Below, in pieces: positions 19,246-27,554 of a stretch of DNA of 64,000 bases; the first letter of the stretch is position 1, and each line of letters opens with the position of its first letter. The translations under genes and the position numbers were made by a program. This DNA comes from Pseudolabrys sp035718275. Its GTDB lineage: Bacteria > Pseudomonadota > Alphaproteobacteria > Rhizobiales > Xanthobacteraceae. The DNA lies in NCBI GenBank assembly GCA_035718275.1, contig DASTHI010000014.1, positions 1 to 64,000 of the forward strand, given 5' to 3'. A model generated the notes under the pieces. The model did no database searches. It was not told the DNA's origin and saw nothing but the letters and a program-made list of their open reading frames with translations.

Positions 19246-19776
19246 CTACAGCCGCTCCCTTTCGCCGCCCATGTCGCGCGGGCCCCGATGCATCCAGCCG
19301 TCGCGGAAACCACGATGGGCGCGCCATCCAGCGTGGCGGGCGCCAAACCGGGCCAGCATGGCGAAGCGGCGCTTCTGTCCGTCGTCGAGGCTCTTGTAGA
19401 GCGGCCCTGCAGCATCTGCGAGCTTCTTGAGCGAAGCCGCCCGTTGACTCATCGCATCGGCGCGGCGGCTCAGCCGTTCGATGGGATCGCTCGGGCGGTC
19501 AACATTTGCGCGAGCGGCCACGCGCTCTGCGCGTTGTTTGGCGAGATCACGCAGCGCGCTCTCGACAGCCGGCCAGTTCTTCTCCTGTTCGGCGCTGAGC
19601 TTGAGGCCCGCGCGCAACGCGGCGATGCGCGCATCGCCGAACGCGCTGATGTCTTCCGCACTCGGACGCCAGTGACGCACGCGCTGGAATTCACCCGGAC
19701 CCTGCTGCTGTGCAAAGGCGAAGGTACCGCCAACAATCGCAAGCGCAGTTGCGCCGGCGAGAAACGTCTTCAACAT
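19246..19776 (-). CDS. Spy/CpxP-family periplasmic protein (LTxxQ type)
   Basis: 176 residues. The ATG at 19776 has GGAGG six nt upstream and starts a signal peptide ending ...GGTFAFA-QQ. The mature protein is helical, Arg/Ala-rich, with LKLSAEQEKNWPAVESALRDLAKQRAER, the region of the LTxxQ motif, and a second helical stretch AAGPLYKSLDDGQKRRFAMLAR. The tail is rich in Arg, His, Gly and Trp. Spy/CpxP proteins act as periplasmic chaperones or envelope-stress sensors. Variants like this one are common in Bradyrhizobium. Its own terminator lies downstream. Confidence 0.75.
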   Translation of the reverse strand: MLKTFLAGATALAIVGGTFAFAQQQGPGEFQRVRHWRPSAEDISAFGDARIAALRAGLKLSAEQEKNWPAVESALRDLAKQRAERVAARANVDRPSDPIERLSRRADAMSQRAASLKKLADAAGPLYKSLDDGQKRRFAMLARFGARHAGWRAHRGFRDGWMHRGPRDMGGERERL

Positions 19777-20027
19777 GGCCACCTCCATGGCAGTTCTCAC
19801 GTGCCAACTAGAGGAGTGCCGGCCGGCCTTAATCAAGTTAAAGTTTGGACAGAGATTACGTGCGCGCAATCTTCATGTACGAACGTTCAGATTGGCAGGA
19901 GTGCTGAGTTCAACCGCTGTTGCGTATGGAATAAATGCCCCACTTGGGACATGTTTATACAGAAGCTTCATTGCTCGTTGAAATCATAGGCTGCTTATCC
20001 CTCTTCCAAAATCGAGACAGGATTTTC

Positions 20028-21752
20028 ATGTTCAACTCAAAAGAGCGCTTGCTGGCAGGAACGATCCTTTCTGCCATCGTGTTTGGACCCGTCCACGCGG
20101 TCGCGCTGAACCAGAGTTTTGTCGTCGCGCAGGCGCCGGCGACGGGGGATCAGGAAAAAGACAAAAAGCCTGCGCCGCGGCGCGGTCCGCCGCAGCAGCA
20201 ACAACAGCAGCAGCGCCCCCCTGCGTCGCCGCAGCAGCAACGTCAGATGCAGCCTCCGCAGGAGCGGCGCGTTCAGCCGCCGCCGCAGGAGAGGCGCGTC
20301 CAGCCGCAGCAGCCCGCACCCCAGCCGCGCCAGGTGCAGCCCCCGCAACAGCCGCAACCACCCGCATCACCCCAGCAGCGCCAGGTGCAGCCACCACAAC
20401 AGCCGCAGCCGCCCGCATCACGCGAGCGCCAGGTCCAGCCTCCGCCGCAAGAGCGGCGCGTTCAGCCGCCGCCGCAGGAGCGACAGGTCCAGCCGCCATC
20501 ACCGACGCAAGCGCCCCAGCAGCGGCAGGTGCAGCCGCCGCAAACACCGCAACCGCCGGCGGCGCAACCGCGGCGTGAGGTACAGCCGCCTTCAGGGACT
20601 TCGCCCTCCGGCGCACCGCAACAGCGGCAGGTGCAACCCCCAGAGCCACAGCAACAGCAGCCGCAGCCGCAGCAACGCGGGGCTAATCGTCCCCCGGGTC
20701 CGCCGCCGAAGGCGGCGTCGCCGCAACAGCCCATCGGAAGGCCCGCAATTGCTCCGTCGGCGTTGCAACCTCCACCTCCGCCGCCCGGATCATCCTCGGC
20801 GCAAACGCAACGTGCCTTCGTGCCTCCTCCGTCTCAGGACAATGCGCGTCGTCTTGATGACGTGCGTGGCGCTCGGCGCGAGTCGCGAGAAGGCGACCGC
20901 GTCGTTATCCAGGAGCCCGGTCGTGTGATTGTGCGAGAAGGCGGGCACACAATTATCCGTCACAACGAAACCGATCGATTCCGCTGGCAGGCCCGCGATG
21001 CGCATGTCGAGCGGCACAACGGACAAATCACGACCGTATTCGTGCGGCCGGACGGATCGCGTATCTTCAATGTGACGGATGAGAATGGCCGCTTGCTGCG
21101 GCGCTACCGCCGTACGCGCGACGGTCGCGACATCATCATCATCAACAACCATTACAGCGGACCACCGCGGATTGGCGGCTACTTCATTACACTGCCGCCG
21201 CCGCGGATCCGAATTCCCCGCGAGCGCTACATCGTCGACATGCAATACGCGCAGCCGGACGACATCTACTACGCGCTTTGGGCGGCGCCCGTCGAAGCAA
21301 TCGACCGGTCCTATACGCTCGATGAGATTCGGTACAGTCCGAGCCTGCTCGAGCGCATGCCACGTGTCGATCTCGATACCATCACCTTCGATACCGGTTC
21401 CTGGGAGGTGACGCCCGATCAGGTCGAGCGGCTGGCCTTGATCGCCGACGGTATCAACCGCGCCGTCGCGGCGAATCCGAGCGAGGTCTTTCTCATTGAA
21501 GGTCACACCGACGCCGTCGGCAACGACGTGGACAATCTTTCGCTGTCCGATCGCCGCGCGGAATCGGTGGCGCTGGTCCTAAGCGAACAATTCGGCGTGC
21601 CCGCCGAGAATCTCACGACGCAGGGCTACGGCGAGCAGTATCTCAAGGTACCGACGCAGGGACCCGAGCGGGCCAATCGTCGCGTCACAGCGCGACGCAT
21701 CACTCCGCTCCTGACCGGAGAGAATGAGGCCGTACAGCTTCCGCCGCAGTAG
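20028..21752 (+). CDS. OmpA-family protein with long Pro/Gln repeat region
   Basis: 574 residues with a signal peptide (1-25; the ATG at 20028 is the start that places it). Residues about 45-275 are low-complexity, dominated by repeats such as RQVQPP, QQPQPPAS and PPQERRV. The middle (about 285-440) contains VIVREGGHTIIRHNETDRFRW and a Arg/Asp-rich beta segment. The end (about 455-560) is an OmpA peptidoglycan-binding domain: DTITFDTGSWEVTPDQ, FLIEGHTDAVGNDVDN, LSDRRAESVALVLSE. The repeat region could span the periplasm or cross the cell wall, the OmpA part anchors to peptidoglycan. Function not known. Confidence 0.85.
   Translation: MFNSKERLLAGTILSAIVFGPVHAVALNQSFVVAQAPATGDQEKDKKPAPRRGPPQQQQQQQRPPASPQQQRQMQPPQERRVQPPPQERRVQPQQPAPQPRQVQPPQQPQPPASPQQRQVQPPQQPQPPASRERQVQPPPQERRVQPPPQERQVQPPSPTQAPQQRQVQPPQTPQPPAAQPRREVQPPSGTSPSGAPQQRQVQPPEPQQQQPQPQQRGANRPPGPPPKAASPQQPIGRPAIAPSALQPPPPPPGSSSAQTQRAFVPPPSQDNARRLDDVRGARRESREGDRVVIQEPGRVIVREGGHTIIRHNETDRFRWQARDAHVERHNGQITTVFVRPDGSRIFNVTDENGRLLRRYRRTRDGRDIIIINNHYSGPPRIGGYFITLPPPRIRIPRERYIVDMQYAQPDDIYYALWAAPVEAIDRSYTLDEIRYSPSLLERMPRVDLDTITFDTGSWEVTPDQVERLALIADGINRAVAANPSEVFLIEGHTDAVGNDVDNLSLSDRRAESVALVLSEQFGVPAENLTTQGYGEQYLKVPTQGPERANRRVTARRITPLLTGENEAVQLPPQ
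20190..20700 (+). repeat. Degenerate tandem repeats coding Pro/Gln
   Basis: CAG/CCG/CCA-rich DNA with irregular units coding for RQVQPP(PQE/QTP) blocks. The region is prone to expansion and contraction and makes long false reading frames on the other strand. Confidence 0.75.
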
Positions 21753-22140
21753 TGAAGAGTAACGGGCCACCGACGAAGCCGTTATCCTTCGCCCTGATAC
21801 CGCCGCTCCATCTACGCCTGAAGCAGCGTGATACATGAGCGAAGTCACGCACTGGACGATGTTACCGGTAGTTGTGAAAGACTGTGGACGAACCGGGGCC
21901 TCACGAAAGTTGGATCGCGTGACACATTGTGCAACCGCATTCGGATGCCACCGTGATTGTGCGATTCGAGGTAAACAGCTGTGCGTAGCTGAACGACTGT
22001 GAGTGGTGTCGTCGAGTCGATCAGGGATTGCGTCGATCTCGCGCGAGACGAAACGAAGCGGGCCGCAGACCGTATTGCATTTGCGTCCAGCGCGCTTTCC
22101 TCGCAACGAACAACTCTGCTGCTCTCATGGTGAAGCACGC
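21753..22140. other. Intergenic region upstream of the ftsZ paralogue
   Basis: 388 bases with no supported gene on either strand and no clear hairpin or operator. It would hold the ftsZ promoter. Confidence 0.4.
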
Positions 22141-23388
22141 ATGACAAAGATCTCCAATCTCGGCGGCATGAAGCCGCGCATCACAGTTTTCGGTGTCGGC
22201 GGCGCGGGCGGAAATGCCATCAACAACATGATCGCGGCAGGTCTGCAGGGCGTCGAATTCGTGGTCGCCAATACCGATGCGCAAGCACTGGCGATGTCGA
22301 AAGCCAGCCGTACCGTGCAACTCGGCGTGCAACTTACTAAGGGTCTTGGAGCCGGCTCGCGGCCCGAGGTGGGGCGCGCGGCAGCGGAGGAAGTTTCTGA
22401 TGACATCCGGGATCACCTGGCCGGCGCGCATCTCGTCTTTGTTACCGCGGGCATGGGAGGCGGCACCGGTACCGGCGCTGCGCCCGTCGTCGCCAGGCTC
22501 GCGCGCGAACTCGGCATTCTCACCATCGCGGTGGTGACGAAGCCATTCCAGTTCGAGGGCCAGCGCCGCATGCGCTACGCGCAGGCCGGAATCGTCGAAT
22601 TGCAGAAGGATGTCGATACGCTGCTGATCATCCCCAATCAGAATCTGTTCCGCGTGGTCAACGAAAAGACCACAATCGTCGATGCCTTCGCCATGGCCGA
22701 CCAGGTGCTTTACTCGGGCGTGTCCTGCATCACCGACGTGATGGTGAAGGAAGGGCTGATCAATCTCGATTTTGCCGATGTGCGCGCGATCATGCGCGAA
22801 ATGGGCAAGGCGATGATGGGCGCTGGCGACGCATCCGGCGAAAAACGGGCGCTCACCGCGGCCGAGGCCGCAATCTCCAATCCGCTGATCGACGACGCAT
22901 CGATGAAAGGAGCGAGGGGACTGCTGATCTCGATCACTGGCGGCACCGATCTCACGCTCTATGACGTCGATGAGGCTGTCACCCGTATACGCGGAGAGGT
23001 TGACCCCGATGCCAATGTGATCGTCGGCGCCGCCTTCGACAAAAGCCTGGAAGGCAGGATCCGCGTCTCGGTGGTCGCGACCGGGATCGACTATCCCGGC
23101 GCGCCGCAGCAGGCACCCGGCGACCGGGCCCTGGCGGATCTCGCCAGCAAGTTGCGGGAGGACATTCGTGACATTGCTGACCGGGTCGAGCGAAGCGCCG
23201 GCCATGGCGGAAGTACAAACGGTGCGCCCGGGCCGCTGCCGAGAACGCCTTTCCGCAAGCAGTTGCCGCAAATCGAGGTACCCCCGACGGTTCCGCTGCC
23301 GGCTGCAAACGTCCCTCCGCCGGCCCGCACAACTCTGATGCGGCGGCTTGCCTCGGTCGGCCGTTGGCGAGCGCCGCCGCCGGCGTAG
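22141..23388 (+). CDS. ftsZ: FtsZ paralogue
   Basis: 415-residue tubulin-like GTPase. Visible: GVGGAGGNAINNM, GLGAGSRPEVGRAAAEE, the tubulin signature GMGGGTGTGAAPV and the T7 loop NLDFADVRAIM, so the GTPase core looks active. The linker and tail are short (Pro-rich, ending PPARTTLMRRLASVGRWRAPPPA), and I do not see the conserved C-terminal peptide that binds FtsA or ZipA. No other division-cluster gene is near, so this is likely the extra FtsZ found in many Hyphomicrobiales rather than the housekeeping copy. The ATG at 22141 was chosen because FtsZ similarity begins there. Confidence 0.9.
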   Translation: MTKISNLGGMKPRITVFGVGGAGGNAINNMIAAGLQGVEFVVANTDAQALAMSKASRTVQLGVQLTKGLGAGSRPEVGRAAAEEVSDDIRDHLAGAHLVFVTAGMGGGTGTGAAPVVARLARELGILTIAVVTKPFQFEGQRRMRYAQAGIVELQKDVDTLLIIPNQNLFRVVNEKTTIVDAFAMADQVLYSGVSCITDVMVKEGLINLDFADVRAIMREMGKAMMGAGDASGEKRALTAAEAAISNPLIDDASMKGARGLLISITGGTDLTLYDVDEAVTRIRGEVDPDANVIVGAAFDKSLEGRIRVSVVATGIDYPGAPQQAPGDRALADLASKLREDIRDIADRVERSAGHGGSTNGAPGPLPRTPFRKQLPQIEVPPTVPLPAANVPPPARTTLMRRLASVGRWRAPPPA

Positions 23389-23408
23389 GGTTGTCCCCCG
23401 CGAGAGAT

Positions 23409-24308
23409 TCAGGCTGCGTCCGTCCCGCGCTCTTGCAATGCAAGTGCCTGACGAAGCCGGCCTTGGGCGCGATCCAGCAGTTGGACGCCTTTCTCCAGAC
23501 TGCAGCCGTGCAATAGCATGACGGCGAGCTTGACGCTGCCATGCGCTCGATGCAGCGCATCGCGCGCCGCCTCGCTGCTGCAGCCTGTCAGGCGGATGAG
23601 CATGTTCTCGCTTCGACGCACGAGTTTCTCGTTCACCGCCTGGACGTCCACCATGAGTCCGTCATAGACGCGGCCGAGCAGAATCATCACCAGCGTGGAG
23701 AGGAGGTTGAGCGCGATCTTCTGCGCAGTTCCGGCCTTCAGCCGGGTAGAGCCGGCAATCGGCTCCGCGCCGGTATCCAGGAGGACCGGATGGTCTGCTT
23801 CCTCGAGCAGCGGAGTGCCGCGGTTATTGGCGATCCCGACCGTCAACGAGCCACGTCGCTTCGCTTCGCGCAGGCATGCCAGCGTGAAAGGCGTCGTGCC
23901 GCTCGCGGCAACGGCAATGAGAACGTCCTTGCTGTCTATCGCGTGGCGCTGCACGAGCTGCTTTGCCAAATCAATCTGGTCCTCAGCGCCTTCGACGGAC
24001 TTCAGCAGCGCTTCGCGGCCGCCCGCCATCAGCAGAATGAGACGGTCTTCCGGCCAGCTGAATGTCGGCATCAATTCGGCGCCGTCCTGCACCGCCAGGC
24101 GTCCGGATGTGCCGGCGCCCGCGTAGACAAGCCGGCCGCGGAATCGTATACGCGCCTCAATCGCGATAGCGGCGCGCTGCAATGACTCACGTGCTGCGCG
24201 CGTGGCAGCAACGGCATCGAGTTGCGACTCGATCAAAGCGTCGAGTATCTCGCCAGGCTGCCAGAGGTCGATGCCGGCGTAACGCGCGCTGATGCGTTCG
24301 GTGTCCAT
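23409..24308 (-). CDS. murQ: N-acetylmuramic acid 6-phosphate etherase (MurQ)
   Basis: 299 residues, the family size. SIS-fold enzyme that cleaves the lactyl ether of MurNAc-6-phosphate to give GlcNAc-6-phosphate and D-lactate in cell-wall recycling. Visible: GAGTSGRLAVQDGAELMPTF, GGREALLKSVEGAEDQ, VAASGTTPFTLACLREAK, GSTRLKAGTAQKIALNLLST. The start ATG at 24308 is followed by the usual MDTERISARYAGIDLW. The gene is divergent from the sugar-kinase gene; both starts lie close together so they probably share a control region. Confidence 0.92.
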   Translation of the reverse strand: MDTERISARYAGIDLWQPGEILDALIESQLDAVAATRAARESLQRAAIAIEARIRFRGRLVYAGAGTSGRLAVQDGAELMPTFSWPEDRLILLMAGGREALLKSVEGAEDQIDLAKQLVQRHAIDSKDVLIAVAASGTTPFTLACLREAKRRGSLTVGIANNRGTPLLEEADHPVLLDTGAEPIAGSTRLKAGTAQKIALNLLSTLVMILLGRVYDGLMVDVQAVNEKLVRRSENMLIRLTGCSSEAARDALHRAHGSVKLAVMLLHGCSLEKGVQLLDRAQGRLRQALALQERGTDAA

Positions 24309-24391
24309 TGCGGCCTCGCGTAGTCCGGACGTCAACCTGCACGATCCGGAATCGTTGTTGGGCGTTGACCTTGGCCGATTATAGGTGGTCT

Positions 24392-25276
24392 TTGCGCGCA
24401 GACACGCTCCTTTTGGGGATAGATGGCGGCGGAACCCGGTGCCGGGCAAGACTCTGTGCGCCATCTGGCGCCGTTCTGGGCGAGGGGGTCGCCGGCCCCG
24501 CCAATATCCGCCTCGGCCTGGAGCGCAGTTTTGCGGCCGTGCTCGAGGCGACGCGCGCCTCCCTTGACCAAGCGGGTCTTAGCGATCGCGACCTGTCGAG
24601 GATCGTCGCCTGTCTCGCTTTGGCGGGTGCGAGCGAGCCGCGGGATCTCGCTGCCGCGGAGCGCATCAAGCATCCTTTCCGCCGGGCCATTTTCACCAGC
24701 GATGCGCATGCGGCCTGCGTCGGTGCGCACGCCGGGGAGGATGGCGGAGTTATCGTGATCGGCACCGGCGCAATCGGCTGGGCGGAATTGAAGGGGCGGA
24801 CATATCGCGTCGGCGGCTGGGGTCTTGTGCTCTCGGACGAAGGCAGCGGAGCCTGGCTTGGGCGCGAACTGCTGCGGCGGGTACTCTGGGCACACGACCG
24901 CCGCATCGAAAGGACCCCGCTGCTGGAGGCGGCATTCGCGCAGTTCGAGGGAGATCCGCACGCCATCGTGCGCTGGGCCACCAAAGCCTCCCCGCGCGAT
25001 TTTGCCGCGCTCGCCCCCATTGTTCTGGAGCATGCGCGGCTCGGCGATCGCACGGGCAGCGAGCTGATGGGTGAGGCGGCGCTACATATCGATGCATTGG
25101 CAGCGCGTCTGGTCGCGTTGGGGGCCGAATGGCTGGCCTTGCTTGGTGGTCTGGCGCCGGAAATGCAAAGATGGCTGTCGCCGCCGACGCGGTCGCATCT
25201 GCGAGCACCACTCGGCGATGGCATCGACGGCGCCCTTCGGCTAGCGCGACATGCCGCCGAAGCAATTGCCGCCTGA
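24392..25276 (+). CDS. BadF/BadG-family sugar kinase (GlcNAc/MurNAc kinase-like)
   Basis: About 294 residues of the ASKHA fold: phosphate-1 loop LLGIDGGGTRCRARLC, phosphate-2 region VIVIGTGAIGWAE, GGWGLVLSDEGSGAWLG and a helical end. In the same operon type this family phosphorylates N-acetylglucosamine or N-acetylmuramic acid, which fits the MurQ/NagB/NagA neighbours. TTG at 24392 is preferred because the family begins just before LLLGIDGGG; an ATG at 24308 would overlap the murQ start codon exactly. Do not confuse with anaerobic benzoyl-CoA reductase BadF/G, which shares only the ATPase fold. Confidence 0.82.
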   Translation: MRADTLLLGIDGGGTRCRARLCAPSGAVLGEGVAGPANIRLGLERSFAAVLEATRASLDQAGLSDRDLSRIVACLALAGASEPRDLAAAERIKHPFRRAIFTSDAHAACVGAHAGEDGGVIVIGTGAIGWAELKGRTYRVGGWGLVLSDEGSGAWLGRELLRRVLWAHDRRIERTPLLEAAFAQFEGDPHAIVRWATKASPRDFAALAPIVLEHARLGDRTGSELMGEAALHIDALAARLVALGAEWLALLGGLAPEMQRWLSPPTRSHLRAPLGDGIDGALRLARHAAEAIAA

Positions 25277-25300
25277 GGGCTTCTGTTTCAGGGTAGGGAC

Positions 25301-26329
25301 ATGCTCCACACGGGCGCCGAAATGCTGGCCGAGCTCAGGGAGGCGCCACTGGCGGTGCGGCGGCAGGCCCTCGACCTTGCCACGCTACGGGATCTAGCCG
25401 CTCGCTGCCGACGTCACCCTCCCGATGTGGTCGTCACTTGCGCGCGTGGCAGCTCCGCGCATGCGGCGAGTTTTGGCAAACATCTGATCGAGCGTCATAT
25501 CGGTGTTCCAGTGGCGGCGGCCGCGCCAAATATCGCGACCGTGTATCGCCGCCCGCTCAAACTGAAGAATCAGCTCGTTCTGGTCATCTCGCAGTCTGGC
25601 CAAAGCGACGATCTGCGCGAATTCGCGCTCATGTCGAAATCGGAGGGTGCAATCACAGTCGCGGTGGTCAACGACACAGGCAGTCCTCTTGCCGCCGACT
25701 GCGATCTGGTTCTGCCCATTGAAGCTGGTCCCGAGCGCAGCATTGCCGCGACGAAGTCCTTCATTGCATCGCTGTCAATCCTGCTGCGGCTTGCGGCCGA
25801 GTGGGCGGGCAGCCGAACGATGCGCAGTGCCATGGATCGGCTGCCCGACCGACTTGCCGAGGCCGCCGAACTCGACTGGAGCGCCGCACTGGAAACGCTC
25901 GCCGGCGCGAAGAATATTGCCACCTTAGGCCGCGGCCCCACTCTGTCGATCGCGCGCGAGGCGGCTCTCAAGCTCAAGGAAACCTGCCACGTGCATGCCG
26001 AAGCGTTCAGCGGCGCCGAATTCCAGCACGGACCGGTAACGCTTGTTTCGCCGGAATATCCCGTCGTGATGTTCGCCCCAAGCGATGCAGCCGCCCGAGG
26101 CCTCACAGTGCTTGCGGCCGATTTGCGCGCCAAGGGTGCTCCGCTGTTCTGGACCGGCCTGGGGGATCCGGCCGATGGCCATCTGCCGACGCTCGTGCCG
26201 GAGCAGCCGGAAGCGGACGCGGTCTGCCTCATCCAGAGCTTTTATGCATTGACGATCCAGATCGCGGCGCGGCGCGGCACGGATGTCGACCGTCCGCGAC
26301 ATCTGCAGAAAGTGACTCGCACGCGATGA
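25301..26329 (+). CDS. SIS-domain glucosamine-6-phosphate deaminase-like protein
   Basis: 342 residues with two sugar-isomerase (SIS) domains: first VVVTCARGSSAHAASFGKHLIE and LVISQSGQSDDLRE, second IATLGRGPTLSIAREAALKLKETCHVHAEAFSGAEFQHGP. This is the isomerase half of GlmS without the glutaminase domain, the arrangement of NagB-II deaminases, which convert glucosamine-6-phosphate to fructose-6-phosphate and ammonia. It stands between the kinase and NagA, overlapping the latter by four bases (ATGA), so it completes a GlcNAc catabolic route. Confidence 0.88.
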   Translation: MLHTGAEMLAELREAPLAVRRQALDLATLRDLAARCRRHPPDVVVTCARGSSAHAASFGKHLIERHIGVPVAAAAPNIATVYRRPLKLKNQLVLVISQSGQSDDLREFALMSKSEGAITVAVVNDTGSPLAADCDLVLPIEAGPERSIAATKSFIASLSILLRLAAEWAGSRTMRSAMDRLPDRLAEAAELDWSAALETLAGAKNIATLGRGPTLSIAREAALKLKETCHVHAEAFSGAEFQHGPVTLVSPEYPVVMFAPSDAAARGLTVLAADLRAKGAPLFWTGLGDPADGHLPTLVPEQPEADAVCLIQSFYALTIQIAARRGTDVDRPRHLQKVTRTR

Positions 26330-27495
26330 GCGGGGAAAGCCGGCGCGCCATTACAGCCGACATTGTGTTCGACGGCGCGGTGGCGCATCGGAATGCCGCG
26401 GTGATTGTCGAGGGTGGCGATATCGCCGGCGTTCTGCCGCCCGGCGATTTGCCTCAGTCCGTTAGCGTCGAACGGCTTCCGGCCGGTATTTGGCTCGCGC
26501 CCGGCTTTATCGATGTTCAGGTCAATGGCGGCGGCGACGTGCTGTTCAATGACAGCCCGACGCCGGATGCCATCCGCGCCATCGCCGCCGCGCATCGCCA
26601 TTTTGGGACGACGTCGCTTCTTCCGACTTTTATCACCGATTCACCGGCGAAAATGGCAGCAGCGGTCGATGCTGCCGAGCAGCTGATTGGGCTCGATCCC
26701 TGCATTCTCGGAATCCATCTCGAAGGACCTTTCCTCTCGCCGCAAAAGCCCGGTGTGCACGCGCCAGAATATATTCGCCAGCCCGACGACGCAGATGTGG
26801 CGTTGCTAACACGCAAAAGAAAAGGCGCCATGCTGGTGACGCTCGCGCCGGAGGAGGTGCCTGCCGGATTCGTGCGCCGCCTTACCGGCGCAGGCATTCG
26901 CGTCTCGCTGGGGCATTCAATGGCTACCTACGAGCAGAGCCGCGCTGCCATCGCCGAGGGCATGACCGGCTTCACCCATCTCTTCAACGCCATGCGCCCG
27001 CTCGCGAGCCGCGATCCGGGGCCGATCGCTGCGGCGCTTGAATGTCCCGATGTGTGGTTCGGGATGATCGTCGACGGTTTTCATGTTGATCCCGCCGTGC
27101 TGCGCATCGCTTTGCGCGGTCTTGCGAAGCCCATGCTTGTCACGGATGCGATGCCGCCTGTCGGCGGCACGCGCGCGGAGTTTACGCTCTATGGTGAGAC
27201 AATCCGCGTGAGTGGCGGAAAACAATGCACTCGCGAAGATGGCGTTCTCGCCGGGTCCGTTCTCGACATGGCGGCTGCGGTGCGCAACTGTGTGCGCCTG
27301 ATCGGCATGCCGCTCGAGACCGCGCTGCGTCTTGCGTCAATCCATCCCGCGGCGTTTCTCGGCCTCGATCGGCGTCTCGGTCGACTTGCGCGCGGATATC
27401 GCGCCGACATGGTGGCCTTGGATCCCGACAAGATTGAAGTTGTGCGTAGCTGGGTCGCGGGAGCGTCGACTATCGACTACGCTGCGCAGTCCTGA
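26326..27495 (+). CDS. nagA: N-acetylglucosamine-6-phosphate deacetylase (NagA)
   Basis: 389 residues, amidohydrolase fold. Visible: LAPGFIDVQVNGGGDVLFND (start of the barrel), GIHLEGPFLSPQKPGVH with the metal-binding Glu, LGHSMATYEQSRAAIAEGMTGFTHLFNAM with the metal His residues, and LVTDAMPP with the catalytic Asp. It removes acetate from GlcNAc-6-phosphate, giving the substrate of the upstream deaminase. The ATG at 26326 overlaps the previous stop. Confidence 0.93.
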   Translation: MSGESRRAITADIVFDGAVAHRNAAVIVEGGDIAGVLPPGDLPQSVSVERLPAGIWLAPGFIDVQVNGGGDVLFNDSPTPDAIRAIAAAHRHFGTTSLLPTFITDSPAKMAAAVDAAEQLIGLDPCILGIHLEGPFLSPQKPGVHAPEYIRQPDDADVALLTRKRKGAMLVTLAPEEVPAGFVRRLTGAGIRVSLGHSMATYEQSRAAIAEGMTGFTHLFNAMRPLASRDPGPIAAALECPDVWFGMIVDGFHVDPAVLRIALRGLAKPMLVTDAMPPVGGTRAEFTLYGETIRVSGGKQCTREDGVLAGSVLDMAAAVRNCVRLIGMPLETALRLASIHPAAFLGLDRRLGRLARGYRADMVALDPDKIEVVRSWVAGASTIDYAAQS

Positions 27496-27554
27496 ATTCG
27501 GGATATCGAAACAATCCTCGCCGTGGCGCGTTGCATTTCCACGCGGAGGAATGA

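Noticed and set aside
19096..19989. 297-codon plus-strand frame across the Spy-like gene
   Set aside because: It runs antisense through the Spy-like gene and its terminator; no recognisable pattern.
20032..20649. 205-codon Ala/Val-rich frame antisense to the OmpA gene
   Set aside because: It comes from reading the Pro/Gln repeat backwards; low complexity only.
20190..20700. CRISPR-like repeat array
   Set aside because: Units are irregular, without unique spacers, and lie in frame within a coding region.
24392..25276. BadF/BadG/BcrA/BcrD family similarity as a sign of anaerobic benzoyl-CoA reductase
   Set aside because: The family is a broad ATPase fold; the neighbours are amino-sugar genes and no other BadDEFG subunit is present.
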